DNA of 64,000 nt from Bacteroidota bacterium (lineage in GTDB: Bacteria; Bacteroidota; Bacteroidia; Bacteroidales; JAAAOM01). The position numbers were made by a program, and so were the translations under genes. The notes beneath the pieces were generated by a model. That model was not told the origin of the DNA, did not search any database, and saw only the letters and a list, made by a program, of their open reading frames with translations. Position 1 is the first letter of the stretch. Each line of letters opens with the position of its first letter. Positions 10,809-21,447 of this stretch are shown here, one piece after another. Location: the NCBI GenBank assembly GCA_009908855.1, contig JAAAOM010000003.1, forward strand, positions 1-64,000, in the 5' to 3' direction.

Positions 10809-13538
10809 ATGAATGCAAAAATTAAATTTAACCTAAGGGAAAAAAGAGTATGGAGCATACTCATCTTACTTATGTTTTTTGTGGCTGCCCATGCGCAGTC
10901 GGGGGTTTACATTGATGCCAGCGCCGGTGAAGGTGGCAATGGTACACAGGCAAATCCTTTTAACGACATAACAGATGTTAGCTCCTGGAATGCAAACACC
11001 ACTTATTACTTAAAAAGAGGTGAGAATTACTACATCACCAAATCTATTGATTTTTCAAAGGACAACATGGTTTTAGATGCCTATGGTTCAGGAAGTAAAC
11101 CACGCGTATGGACTGATAAGAGTTTTACACTCTTTAAAACCAGTGCACCTGGTGATGATAAGCCACGAAATGTAACAGTTCGTAACATTTTATTTGAAAA
11201 TACCAGACCGGCAGACTGCTATAACGAGACTGCCAATGTGCTTGATATGCAGGATTGTATAGACCCTGTATTAGAAAATGTACAAACCCGCGGTGGAGGA
11301 CGTGGAATAAATGGCGCCCGGGTAGACGGGACTTATAAAATTTTAAATTGTAAGGTGACAAATACTGACGACGATGGTTGTTGGTTCTATCACTGTGATG
11401 TAGTTTACATCGATGGTTTGGTAACCGATTCCATTAATCGCGGAAGACTCTTTAATTGCGGTTCACTTGGTAAAAAGCAAACTGGCGGCGATTGTGTTCA
11501 GTATGTTAATGACGACAAAGGTCCCGAACATGAATATAAACTAATTATTAAAAACAGTATATTGGACAGAACTCCATATGAGTGGAAATTCAATATAATG
11601 GTTGGTTCATATTCCGGAAACCGTGACGCATGGCCCTCTCTACATTTAGAAAATGTAGAAATGTATCATTCAGGTGAAGGTTCAAACATTTACACCAACG
11701 AATGTGATAGTATTATTATTGATAAATGTTTGTTCGACGGAAGTTTACAGGGTATTTACAAAGGCTACACTATGCCAACCCACTATGTTATTACCAGAAG
11801 TGTTTTTCGTAACCACACCAACTATAACCTGTGGTTGCAGATTAACAACGAAGGCAATACCCTTAAGGCTTATAACAACGTATTTACAGGCAAAAACATG
11901 AAAAGTTCCATAAACCTTTATGGAAGTAATGCCACACTCAAAAACAATGTATGGTACGATGTGGATAAAGTATTCTATTCATCCGATCAATCAAACATAA
12001 CATCCAGTCATAACAACTATTACAAGGTGGGTGATAATTATCCTACCAATGAAAGCAATGCAATATATGCAGATCCTAAATTTGTAAATGCGAATGCGGG
12101 TAATTTTTACTTAACGCCCGGCAGTCCGTTGATTAATAAAGGAACACCCGTGAACATTGGTAAAACCGATATGGACGGAACAGCCATTCCGCAAAATGGT
12201 GGTTGGGACATTGGTGCTTATGAATTTGACGGAGAACACGAACCGGCAGAAAATCAAAAGCCCGTAGCTGTTATAAATGGTAAAGAAGAGGCATTTTCCG
12301 GAGATATCATTCAGTTGGACGGATCAGATTCTTATGATCCTGAAGGAAGTTCATTGACGTATTTATGGGCTGCCCCTTCTAAGATAAAATTATCATCTTA
12401 CACCAGTCAAAAAGTAACATTCACGGCTCCCAATGTTGAAGATGATCAAAACTTCCAGATTTCGTTGTTGGTAAATGATGGTGAACTGGCTTCTGAGTTT
12501 GCTACTTTTAATGTAACCATTAAAGACAAAGAAATTAGCCCTGTTAATTCTAAACCTGTAGCTATTGCAGGCGATGATTTAAGCACCAAATCTTCAGAAT
12601 TAGTAGTGCTCGACGCATCCGACTCTTATGATCCGGATGGCGACCAGTTAACATATACCTGGTATGCACCGGATGATATTACATTATCCTCCAATAAAGG
12701 AAGCAGCGTAAGTTTTACAGCACCTGAGGTTAATGAAAAAACAGTTTATGAGATTATTTTGGAAGTTAATGATGGCCAGGTGACTTCTCAGTCTGAGGTG
12801 ATAGTAACGGTCACGCCGGATTTAGCGACTGGCCCAAGTACTGAAGGCAATAAATTGCCCATTATTAAAGCAACAGCAAGTGACGATGATGGTAACGTAG
12901 CATCAAATGTATTTGACGAGGATATGGAGACCAGATGGTCGGCTGAAGGTTCTGGCCAATGGCTTCAAATTGATCTGGATGATGTTTACACCGTCGAGTA
13001 TCTTAAAATAGCATGGCTTGCAGGCGAAAAAAGAACAGCATATTTTGATGTACAGGCTTCTACTGATAATTTTAGCTGGGTTGATGTAGCAACAGATCAG
13101 CAATCAAGCGGGCAAACCGCCAATCTGCAAATTCATGAACTTAACGATTTTAAAGCACAATATATCAGAATTGTAGGAGATGGCAACAGTGAAAGCGACT
13201 GGAACTCCATATCTGAAATTGAGGCTTATGGGAAATCAGTTAATACGAGTCAGCCTACTTCCATTGATAATCATAACGGAACCGTTGATGCTCTTGCATA
13301 TCCTAATCCATCATCGACCGGATTTCATATCGAATTGGATAATATTCAACGAAATGGAGATTTAAGATTAGTAGTGGTTGATATGATGGGAAAAACCATT
13401 CACACCGAGATAATAAATGCTGCAGGCAGTAAACATTATTTACAAAACAGTGTGTTTCAATCACCCGGTAACTATAATTTAATGCTTTATCAAAACCACC
13501 AGATAATACATAGAAATACGCTGGTTGTTATTCCGTAA
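10809..13538 (+). CDS. Secreted right-handed parallel beta-helix protein with two Ig/PKD-like repeats, discoidin (F5/8C)-like domain and T9SS type A sorting domain
   Basis: Signal peptide (MFFVAAHAQS), GVYIDASAGEGGNGTQANPFNDI beta-helix start, repeats KPVA..DGSDSYDPEGSSLTYLW / KPVAIAGDD..DASDSYDPDGDQLTYTW, NVFDEDMETRWSAEGSGQWLQIDL, C-terminal AYPNPSSTGFHIEL. Confidence 0.85.
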   Translation: MNAKIKFNLREKRVWSILILLMFFVAAHAQSGVYIDASAGEGGNGTQANPFNDITDVSSWNANTTYYLKRGENYYITKSIDFSKDNMVLDAYGSGSKPRVWTDKSFTLFKTSAPGDDKPRNVTVRNILFENTRPADCYNETANVLDMQDCIDPVLENVQTRGGGRGINGARVDGTYKILNCKVTNTDDDGCWFYHCDVVYIDGLVTDSINRGRLFNCGSLGKKQTGGDCVQYVNDDKGPEHEYKLIIKNSILDRTPYEWKFNIMVGSYSGNRDAWPSLHLENVEMYHSGEGSNIYTNECDSIIIDKCLFDGSLQGIYKGYTMPTHYVITRSVFRNHTNYNLWLQINNEGNTLKAYNNVFTGKNMKSSINLYGSNATLKNNVWYDVDKVFYSSDQSNITSSHNNYYKVGDNYPTNESNAIYADPKFVNANAGNFYLTPGSPLINKGTPVNIGKTDMDGTAIPQNGGWDIGAYEFDGEHEPAENQKPVAVINGKEEAFSGDIIQLDGSDSYDPEGSSLTYLWAAPSKIKLSSYTSQKVTFTAPNVEDDQNFQISLLVNDGELASEFATFNVTIKDKEISPVNSKPVAIAGDDLSTKSSELVVLDASDSYDPDGDQLTYTWYAPDDITLSSNKGSSVSFTAPEVNEKTVYEIILEVNDGQVTSQSEVIVTVTPDLATGPSTEGNKLPIIKATASDDDGNVASNVFDEDMETRWSAEGSGQWLQIDLDDVYTVEYLKIAWLAGEKRTAYFDVQASTDNFSWVDVATDQQSSGQTANLQIHELNDFKAQYIRIVGDGNSESDWNSISEIEAYGKSVNTSQPTSIDNHNGTVDALAYPNPSSTGFHIELDNIQRNGDLRLVVVDMMGKTIHTEIINAAGSKHYLQNSVFQSPGNYNLMLYQNHQIIHRNTLVVIP

Positions 13539-13569
13539 GGCCAACTATATCATTTAATGATACGATTTA

Positions 13570-13602
13570 CCCGGAAATGAACTTGTTCATTTCCGGGTTT
13601 TT
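13570..13602 (+). terminator. Rho-independent terminator after the beta-helix gene
   Basis: Perfect 13-bp inverted repeat CCCGGAAATGAAC-TT-GTTCATTTCCGGG followed by TTTTT. Confidence 0.9.
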
Positions 13603-13809
13603 CATTTTTAAGGGCCAGGAATAAATCATGCCTGTCATTGCATTTATCTAAATCATAATTCCGTTTGCCAAAAGAATTAAAACTATTTTTTTATTTTGGC
13701 TAACTTCGACCAATCAAAACAGTAACGAATCAATGGGATATTGTTAATAAATAACTGAAAAAATAAATAAATGGTTAATTACAACCTGGTCAACAGCCTT
13801 CAATAATCA

Positions 13810-14826
13810 ATGAAAAAAGCATATATATACCCCCGTACGGCACGAACAGAAAATATTATACCCAATCCTTATATTGATCATTTTATTGAATCATTAAAAG
13901 GTAAGGTAAACTTTCTGAATAGCGAAAAACCATCCAATATTGGTGCATTGGATATTTTTAAGTTCTTCAATAAAACTAACATATTCTTTTTTAATTGGAT
14001 AGAAAACCTGCCTGATAAAAAATTCGGTGTAGTTCAAAGTTTTATTTTTACGTTGATTATATTACCTATGGCAAGGATTAGCAATAAAAAAATTGTTTGG
14101 ACACTGCACAACAAAAAACCTCATGACAATAAGCAATCCCGTATTAAATCATTACTTTTCAATATCATGTTAAAAAAAAGTGATTTTATTATTACGCATG
14201 CTAAAGATGGTGTTGAACAAGTTAAAAAACTAGCAAACAGAAAAGATGATGAAATAATCTATTTTCCCCATCCGTTTTCTTCCAAAATAATAAATCATTC
14301 AGGACAGAAAAATATTGATGTCCTGATTTGGGGGACTATGGCACCTTATAAAGGCATTCATAATTTTATCAATCTTGTGAATGAAAATGTAACACTGCAA
14401 AGTAAAAATATATTGATGATGGGAAAATTTCAGGATGCAGAATATAGAAATAAAGTAATTTCAATGAATACGAGCAATATTGAGATAAAGGATGCTTATA
14501 TACCTGATAATGAACTTATTGATTACTTAAGCAGAGCCAAAATAATATTATTCACCTATCACAAGGACAGCGTTCTCAGTTCCGGCGCTCTATGCGAATC
14601 ATTGGGTTACGGTAATTATATTATTGGCCCGAAGACAGGTGCATTTAAAGACCTTGAAAGGGAAGGTCTGGTACACACCTACAAATCTTTACATGAGGTA
14701 TCAACACTCATTGAAAAATTATGTACGGTTGAAAATTATTCAGATATCAGGATGAAACAACAGGCCTTTATTGATAAATATCAGTGGGAAAAATTACCGG
14801 AATTTATAGCAACTATATTAAACTAA
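13810..14826 (+). CDS. Glycosyltransferase family 4-like protein
   Basis: WTLHNKKPHDN, DFIITHAKDGVEQ, HPFSSKI, LIWGTMAPYKGIHNFINLV, VLSSGALCESLGYGNYIIGPKTGAFKDL. Confidence 0.8.
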   Translation: MKKAYIYPRTARTENIIPNPYIDHFIESLKGKVNFLNSEKPSNIGALDIFKFFNKTNIFFFNWIENLPDKKFGVVQSFIFTLIILPMARISNKKIVWTLHNKKPHDNKQSRIKSLLFNIMLKKSDFIITHAKDGVEQVKKLANRKDDEIIYFPHPFSSKIINHSGQKNIDVLIWGTMAPYKGIHNFINLVNENVTLQSKNILMMGKFQDAEYRNKVISMNTSNIEIKDAYIPDNELIDYLSRAKIILFTYHKDSVLSSGALCESLGYGNYIIGPKTGAFKDLEREGLVHTYKSLHEVSTLIEKLCTVENYSDIRMKQQAFIDKYQWEKLPEFIATILN

Positions 14827-14831
14827 AATAT

Positions 14832-15632
14832 ATGGAAATGAAAAGAACCGTCGGCAAATGCCTGTTTTGGAAAAATACTTTTTTTAGGCTCACTTTTTTT
14901 ACCTTAATAACCGGCTTTCTCATTATACAAAGCAGTTGTGTGTCAAAAGAAAAACTTGAGTACTTCAGTATTGAAGAAATTGACACAGAACAGGAATATA
15001 AAAGTACAAAAGCCAAAAAAGTTATACAGCCTTATGATAAACTATACATTAAAGTTTACAGTCTGGATGAACAAGTGAATAATTTGTTTACCAATGAGCG
15101 CATTGGCGGAAATACTGATCTGAACCTGATAAGTTACACCGTAAGTGATTCGGGTTATGTTGACTTTCCTTTTGTGGGAAAAGTGATGGTAGCCGGCATG
15201 AATATCGATCAGGCAAAAACAAAATTTGAAAATGAAATTAATAAATATTTACCTAACTCTTCGGTAATAGTACGATTTGTTGGCAATACTTTAACAGTTG
15301 TCGGAGAAGTAACCCGCCCCGGTGAATATCCTTATTATGATGATAAGGTAAATATTTTTCAGGCAATAGGATTTGCCGGAGGTGTCAGCCAATATGGCGA
15401 TAAATCCGAAATTACCATTGTACGTGAATACGATGACAAAATACTTTACAAAAAGCTGGATCTGACCAAAGCCAACGTTGTGGAATCGGATTATTATTAT
15501 TTATTACCCAACGACATTATAGTGGTGGAACCAATTAAAGCAAAATACAGGTCCTATCGCGATTTTGCTTTAATATCACTAATTTTGTCGACCATTAGTA
15601 CATTAACTTTATTATTAAACTATAGTATTTAA
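14832..15632 (+). CDS. Wza-like polysaccharide export lipoprotein (Poly_export + SLBB)
   Basis: Lipobox-like IIQSSCVS; IQPYDKLYIKVYSLD, VSDSGYVDFPFVGKVMVAGMNIDQAK, NTLTVVGEVTRPGEYPYYDDKVNIFQAIGFAGG. Start trimmed from 14784. Confidence 0.9.
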   Translation: MEMKRTVGKCLFWKNTFFRLTFFTLITGFLIIQSSCVSKEKLEYFSIEEIDTEQEYKSTKAKKVIQPYDKLYIKVYSLDEQVNNLFTNERIGGNTDLNLISYTVSDSGYVDFPFVGKVMVAGMNIDQAKTKFENEINKYLPNSSVIVRFVGNTLTVVGEVTRPGEYPYYDDKVNIFQAIGFAGGVSQYGDKSEITIVREYDDKILYKKLDLTKANVVESDYYYLLPNDIIVVEPIKAKYRSYRDFALISLILSTISTLTLLLNYSI

Positions 15633-15649
15633 TTAAAATAATTCACTCG

Positions 15650-18103
15650 ATGAATGCATTCAATAAAAACAACAATATAAAAGACGTATTAATCTATTTC
15701 CTGAGTTATTACAAATTAATAATCGGTGTTGCCTTTTTGTTACTGCTGGCTGCGTATTTATTTACCGTTAGTCAGCCCCCTAAATATAAAAACACGGTAA
15801 CCATGCATATTATTGAATCGAATAAAAATATGCTCAATACTGATATCTCCTTCGAGATGAATTTTTATAATCCCCTTTTGGGTATGGAAGATGAACTGAT
15901 CCTGATCAATTCATTCCAAACCATACAGGAAACTCTGGAGCAGCTAAGGTTTGAAATAGGCTATTTTAAAAAAGTTCCCTACCTGCCATTAATCAAAAGT
16001 CAGACAAAAAACATTGAGCTTTACAACGAAATTCCCTTCAAAGTGCTTTATGACCCCGATGTTTCTCAGCCCATTAACATTGAATTTGAAGCCGAAGTTT
16101 TATCTGATAGTACATACAGGCTGAAAACAGACAGAATTGAAGATGGATTTGAGATTTATAACTATTCCACTTATAGAAAAAGAGCCATTGATTCGATACT
16201 TCAGATTGATGATATTTTTAGATTCGGCGAGCCAGTTGATGGTGTTTACCATAATTTCAGACTTGAAAAAACCAATCACTTTGCATCAGGTACACCTGGC
16301 CGGAAATATTATTTCCATTTCAACCATATAGAAGTATTGGCTAAACAATACCAGCAAAATCTGGAAATAAACTCACCCAAACCAAGTTCATTTATCATCA
16401 ATATTAGTCTTAAAGGCAACAACCATACAAAGGTTTCTGATTTTTTAAACGGATTTGCCCAAAATACAATTAAAAATAACCTGGCAGATAAAAACCGACT
16501 CGCCAATAACACCTTTACATTTATTAATAACCAGCTGGGTGCAATTTCTGATAGTTTGGCCGATACTGAATCAAATCTTGAATCATTCAGGAGCTCCAAT
16601 CAGGTAACTGATTTAAGTTTTCAGGGACAACGGGTATTTGATAAGATATCGGAAATAGAAACCGAGAAATCTCAATTGATGGCTCGCAAGCAATATTATC
16701 AATACCTTGTCGATTACTTGCAGGACACCTCAAAAATCAATGAGCTGGTTGCACCATCGGCTATGGAAATTCAAGATCCTGTATTGACCAATCTGGTAAC
16801 CCAACTAGTGAATTTGAATAATGAAAGAAGAAACAGGGCACGTTCAAGTGCAACTTCAATATATATTAAAGAACTAGATATCAAAATCAATAATTTACGT
16901 AGAACAATCCTTGAAAACGCCAGGAATAACCTGAACAATATTAATGTATCCATTAGTGAATTAAATGACCGCATAAGTAAACTTGAAAATGAATTATCCA
17001 GGCTGCCCAAAACCGAACTTCAATTAATGGGTATTGAGCGCAAATTCAAACTGAATGATGCCATTTATACCTATCTGTTGGAAAAACGTGCTGAGGCACA
17101 GATAGCCAAAGCATCAAGCCGATCGGATTATGAAGTGGTAGAACCGGCCCGTAGTCTGGACCCTATTCCTGTCGCACCTAAAAAATCATTGAACTTAATT
17201 ATTGCCTTATTCTTAGGAACTTTCTTTCCCATTCTGGGGATACTCATAAAAGATTTTCTTAACGACAAGGTGACAAACATCGATCAGGTTGAGGATAGCC
17301 TTGAATTGCCAAAAATCGGACAAATACTTCACAATGATTCACATTCTTCAAATGTAATGGTTGATGATCCGTCATCACCCATTGCAGAATCATTTAAAGC
17401 CATACGAACAAATTACAGCTTCTTCATGCGTAACGAAAGCTCACGAGTTGTATTGTCGGTAACTTCATCAGTTAGCGGTGAAGGAAAATCATTCTGCTCG
17501 TATAACCTGGCAGTAACTTTTGCACAAAGCGGATTTAAAACAGTACTGCTTGAGTTTGATCTGAGACGTCCAAGTATCCATAAAATGCTGGGGCATCACC
17601 TGGATACCGGATTAAGTTCCTATTTAATTAATCAGGCATTGATTGAAAATGTAATCCATGAAACCGATGTTGAAAATCTTAACTTCATTCCTGCCGGAAC
17701 TATACCACCTAATCCTTCGGAGCTCATTGCATCACAGGAGGCAACCAACCTGATTGATGCACTAAAAGGTGAATATGATATTGTAATTATTGATACAGCT
17801 CCTGTTGGTATAGTGGCCGAGTCATTTCATTTATTATCCAAATCGGATTTGAATATCGTGGTTGTGCGACAAAATCACACACCCATGCCCGCTTTAAGTG
17901 AAACTGTTAAAGAGATTCGGGAAAACGGCATAGCCAATGTTGCTTTGCTCATGAATGACTTGTCTGTTCGCAGCGGATATACTTCCTATAAGTACAAATA
18001 CAAATATTCAAATAAATACTATAACAAACAGCCCCGTAAAAAAGGTATATCCAAATTATTTCAGGGAATGAGTAAACCCAATATTGGTAAAAAAAGAACA
18101 TGA
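15650..18103 (+). CDS. Wzc-like polysaccharide co-polymerase with C-terminal BY-kinase domain
   Basis: N-terminal Wzz-type TM/coiled coil, Walker A VTSSVSGEGKSFCSYNLA, Walker A' VLLEFDLRRPSIHKMLG, Walker B VIIDTAPVG, Tyr-rich tail YTSYKYKYKYSNKYY. Confidence 0.93.
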   Translation: MNAFNKNNNIKDVLIYFLSYYKLIIGVAFLLLLAAYLFTVSQPPKYKNTVTMHIIESNKNMLNTDISFEMNFYNPLLGMEDELILINSFQTIQETLEQLRFEIGYFKKVPYLPLIKSQTKNIELYNEIPFKVLYDPDVSQPINIEFEAEVLSDSTYRLKTDRIEDGFEIYNYSTYRKRAIDSILQIDDIFRFGEPVDGVYHNFRLEKTNHFASGTPGRKYYFHFNHIEVLAKQYQQNLEINSPKPSSFIINISLKGNNHTKVSDFLNGFAQNTIKNNLADKNRLANNTFTFINNQLGAISDSLADTESNLESFRSSNQVTDLSFQGQRVFDKISEIETEKSQLMARKQYYQYLVDYLQDTSKINELVAPSAMEIQDPVLTNLVTQLVNLNNERRNRARSSATSIYIKELDIKINNLRRTILENARNNLNNINVSISELNDRISKLENELSRLPKTELQLMGIERKFKLNDAIYTYLLEKRAEAQIAKASSRSDYEVVEPARSLDPIPVAPKKSLNLIIALFLGTFFPILGILIKDFLNDKVTNIDQVEDSLELPKIGQILHNDSHSSNVMVDDPSSPIAESFKAIRTNYSFFMRNESSRVVLSVTSSVSGEGKSFCSYNLAVTFAQSGFKTVLLEFDLRRPSIHKMLGHHLDTGLSSYLINQALIENVIHETDVENLNFIPAGTIPPNPSELIASQEATNLIDALKGEYDIVIIDTAPVGIVAESFHLLSKSDLNIVVVRQNHTPMPALSETVKEIRENGIANVALLMNDLSVRSGYTSYKYKYKYSNKYYNKQPRKKGISKLFQGMSKPNIGKKRT

Positions 18104-18173
18104 AGGAATATTAAATTTCATAAATAAATGACACAAAAATTGGGTTGCACTACATACATAACTATAGCGAAGT

Positions 18174-19376
18174 ATGCTAAAGCGTAAAATTTTACTTGTT
18201 TTCACATTTATAATCATTATTTCGCATGGTGAACTATTCAGTTTAATGTTCATTCCCCGGGAGGCCCGCCTGCTATCCGGATTTTTTATGAATATTATAT
18301 TTGTAATACTAATCATTGCCAATTATTTATACTTTAATAAAGGTAATGAAAACATTAAAAAGCACTTCAGCATATTAATTCTGCTAATGCTTCTAAGTGT
18401 TTTAGGCAGCTTGCTGGTTGCCAAATATCATCATCACCAACCATACTATTTAACCTTATGGAGAAGCAAGAACCAGTTCTTTTTCCTGTTTTATTTTTAT
18501 TTACATAGTTTTCATTTTACCAGGAAGGAAGTAGAAGATTTGATACTGGCAGTTGGTTTTTCAAGCCTGGTTGTATTTTTTGCTCAATATGCGGTATACC
18601 CAACCATGATATTGGATGCCAGGGTTGCTGAAGACCGCGGTACGGTACGAATTTTCTTTAAGTTGTTGTATTTTGTAACACCTTGTTATTTTTACTATTT
18701 AAATGGCTTCTTTAAAGAGAAGAAAACGCTACACTTACTATTAGCACTGCTTTTTTTAAGCACTTTCGTGATACAGGGCTCCAGACAGTTTATTGCAACA
18801 ATGGTTGTATTAACAATGGTTAATATACTGGTGTCAAAACAGGTAAAAGCCAAAGTGTTAATTCTGGCAGTTACAATTGTAGGATTGGTTGGGGTTTATT
18901 TTATGTTCCAGGATGTTTTTAATGAAATGGTTGAGGTAACCATTGAACAAGGTACCGACGCCAGGGAAAGTGTACGGGAAAGGTCTGCCAAATTTTATTT
19001 ATTCGAATTCAATCCCCGACCGTTGGCTTATTTACTTGGAAATGGCCAGGCTCATTTCGCCAGTCCGTATGGTATGCGCATTTATATGATCTGGACCTAC
19101 TATGGCTATTTCATGGCTGATATTGGGATAATCGGGGATTATGTTACTTATGGGGCACTTTATGCGCTGTGCGCAATACTCATATTTGCCAGATTGCTTT
19201 ATTTCAGGGTATCACCCGAATTATCACATTTCAAGTATTTTATACTGTACCTGGTACTCATTCAGCTCACCACATCGGGTGCATTCGGATCCGCCAATTT
19301 GGGAATATTTATGGTTGCCTATTTATGGGATGTTGACAGACAACGGAGAAACAATCCATTACAGAATGAAATATAA
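18174..19376 (+). CDS. Wzy-like O-antigen/exopolysaccharide polymerase
   Basis: 400 aa, ~10 hydrophobic segments, large loop containing GNGQAHFASPYGMRIYMIWTYYGYFMADIGIIG; position in EPS locus. Confidence 0.65.
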   Translation: MLKRKILLVFTFIIIISHGELFSLMFIPREARLLSGFFMNIIFVILIIANYLYFNKGNENIKKHFSILILLMLLSVLGSLLVAKYHHHQPYYLTLWRSKNQFFFLFYFYLHSFHFTRKEVEDLILAVGFSSLVVFFAQYAVYPTMILDARVAEDRGTVRIFFKLLYFVTPCYFYYLNGFFKEKKTLHLLLALLFLSTFVIQGSRQFIATMVVLTMVNILVSKQVKAKVLILAVTIVGLVGVYFMFQDVFNEMVEVTIEQGTDARESVRERSAKFYLFEFNPRPLAYLLGNGQAHFASPYGMRIYMIWTYYGYFMADIGIIGDYVTYGALYALCAILIFARLLYFRVSPELSHFKYFILYLVLIQLTTSGAFGSANLGIFMVAYLWDVDRQRRNNPLQNEI

Positions 19377-19423
19377 TTTTGAAGTATGGAATTATATGCC
19401 ATTCGGAATTAATGATAACCGGA

Positions 19424-20383
19424 TTATTCTTTCTTCTGCTTTAAATACAATTTCCGGTGATAGCTTACCCAACCAATTAGCTTAATATATGTTTTTTTAA
19501 GTATCTTTTTTATGGTAATACTTTCCTTTGTTTTATTAAAACCACTGAGTTTTAAGTAAAAATCGAACTTTTTTCGGTAAGGATGTTCACATGTATAATG
19601 CCAAGGTTTTTCTACGGTATTGAAATGAACAATACCCGGTTTATTTAATGCGTTTTCCAATTCATTATTGCCATATATATCATCCAAAAATGATTTATCC
19701 ACGAAATAAATGGCGAATTGCTGATTCCAAACGGGCGATATTGGTTTGCGTTTGCCATGAAGAATGGCATTTAAACCATCCTGATCATGAAATCTACATC
19801 GTTCAGGATATTCAGAAATATAAGTAAGTACCTGATCGGTAATATTATTTTGTAACCATGCCTGCTTATCAATTAATAGTACTCCCGCATTGAAGTAATT
19901 ATATCGGGCATTGTAACCATGTTTTTCGTTTAAACGCCATTCGGTACCGGTAATATCATGTATGGCACCGATTATATTTCCTTCAATATCCTGCTCCCAC
20001 ATGGGTATTAAGTCGCCAAGTACCAAAACATCAGCATCCAGATAAATAAATCGGTTAACTTCTTCTGAAATATTTCGGGGCATTAACAATCGGTAATAAC
20101 TGGCATGCGAAATACGATCGGATGTTGGTAAATTATCAAATTGTTCCTGTTCTAATTTGTAATAAGTTAGTTCTGCGTGTTCGTCAGGTATAAGATTTTT
20201 TAATTTTAATACATTATTATCCGTTAATTTTGCGCTAAACAAATGTATATGAAAGTAATTGTTTTTATTGGAGTGGAACAGAGAAGTGAGCGTGACTGCC
20301 AACGGTGTAGCAAACGTATCATCAATAGCACACGCAATATGAATTGGTTGTGTTTTAGAAGTTGAATTTTCCATCTGTGGCAT
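19424..20383 (-). CDS. Glycosyltransferase family 8
   Basis: IHIACAIDDTFATPLAVTLTSL, RFIYLDADVLVLGDL, YFNAGVLLID, HDQDGLNAIL, IVHFNTVEKPWH. Confidence 0.93.
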   Translation of the reverse strand: MPQMENSTSKTQPIHIACAIDDTFATPLAVTLTSLFHSNKNNYFHIHLFSAKLTDNNVLKLKNLIPDEHAELTYYKLEQEQFDNLPTSDRISHASYYRLLMPRNISEEVNRFIYLDADVLVLGDLIPMWEQDIEGNIIGAIHDITGTEWRLNEKHGYNARYNYFNAGVLLIDKQAWLQNNITDQVLTYISEYPERCRFHDQDGLNAILHGKRKPISPVWNQQFAIYFVDKSFLDDIYGNNELENALNKPGIVHFNTVEKPWHYTCEHPYRKKFDFYLKLSGFNKTKESITIKKILKKTYIKLIGWVSYHRKLYLKQKKE

Positions 20384-20413
20384 TAAACTATATTTTTAAA
20401 TGCAATATATAAA

Positions 20414-21400
20414 TTAATTTTGGGTGCTATATGCAGGTATTCCTGTCAAACGCTTTTTATTACGTGTATAAATACCTCTGTAATAGTTAGTCCAACCAAT
20501 TAATTTAATGTAGCCCTTTTTTGCAATTTTTTTAAAGGTAATCTGTTCGTTATCTTTTTTAAACCCGCTTTTTTTCAGATAATAACGGAATTTATGACGG
20601 TATGGATGCTGATCTATTATATGCCAGGGTTTTTCAACTGTATTAAAATGCACAATGGACGGATGCTTGATAGCTGCCTCAAGTTCATCTTCACCATACA
20701 ATTCTTCAACAAATGGCCTGTCAACAAAATAAATCGGAAACAACTGATTCCAGACAGGAGACAATGGTTTGCGGTGCGCATATAGTACTCCGTTGAGCCC
20801 ATCCTGATCGTGATACCTGCATTTCTCGTGGTTATCCAATCTAAATTTAATAACCTTTTCAGTAGTATTGAATTTTAACCAGGCGTTCTTATCCACCAGC
20901 AAAACACCAGAATTAAAATATTTGAATTTCTCATCATAACCCAAATTAATACATAACTTCCATTCACTGGCTGTTATATCGGTCACCGCACCTATCATAT
21001 ATCCTTCCAGGTCTGTTTTCCAAAGAGGCATTAAATCTTTCAACACCACTACATCGGCATCCATATAAATAAATCTGTTTACATCCTTATTTATGATCTG
21101 CGGCATCATAATTCGATAATAGGCTGCATGGGATATGCGCCCGGAAACAAGCGGTAAATTGTCAAATAATTTTTGATCCAGTGGATAGTATGTAAATTCA
21201 GCCTTTTGCTTATGGACTAAATGCTCTATCTTATTTACATTTTCAGGCTTCAGACTTCCGCTAAACAGGTGTATGTGAATGCTGTTATGCTTATTGTTAT
21301 CTAATAACGACGTTAATGTAACTGCCAGGGGCATAACAAACCCATCATCAATGGAACATGCAATATGTATCCGTTCGTTGGGTGAAGTTGAATTGTTCAT
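20414..21400 (-). CDS. Glycosyltransferase family 8 (paralog of 19424..20383)
   Basis: IHIACSIDDGFVMPLAVTLTSL, RFIYMDADVVVLKDL, YFNSGVLLVD, HDQDGLNGVLYAHRKPLSPVWNQ, IVHFNTVEKPWH. Confidence 0.93.
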   Translation of the reverse strand: MNNSTSPNERIHIACSIDDGFVMPLAVTLTSLLDNNKHNSIHIHLFSGSLKPENVNKIEHLVHKQKAEFTYYPLDQKLFDNLPLVSGRISHAAYYRIMMPQIINKDVNRFIYMDADVVVLKDLMPLWKTDLEGYMIGAVTDITASEWKLCINLGYDEKFKYFNSGVLLVDKNAWLKFNTTEKVIKFRLDNHEKCRYHDQDGLNGVLYAHRKPLSPVWNQLFPIYFVDRPFVEELYGEDELEAAIKHPSIVHFNTVEKPWHIIDQHPYRHKFRYYLKKSGFKKDNEQITFKKIAKKGYIKLIGWTNYYRGIYTRNKKRLTGIPAYSTQN

Positions 21401-21447
21401 TCAGGTGTTTATTAATATTTAATCAAAAAAGGTTTAACATACATTTC

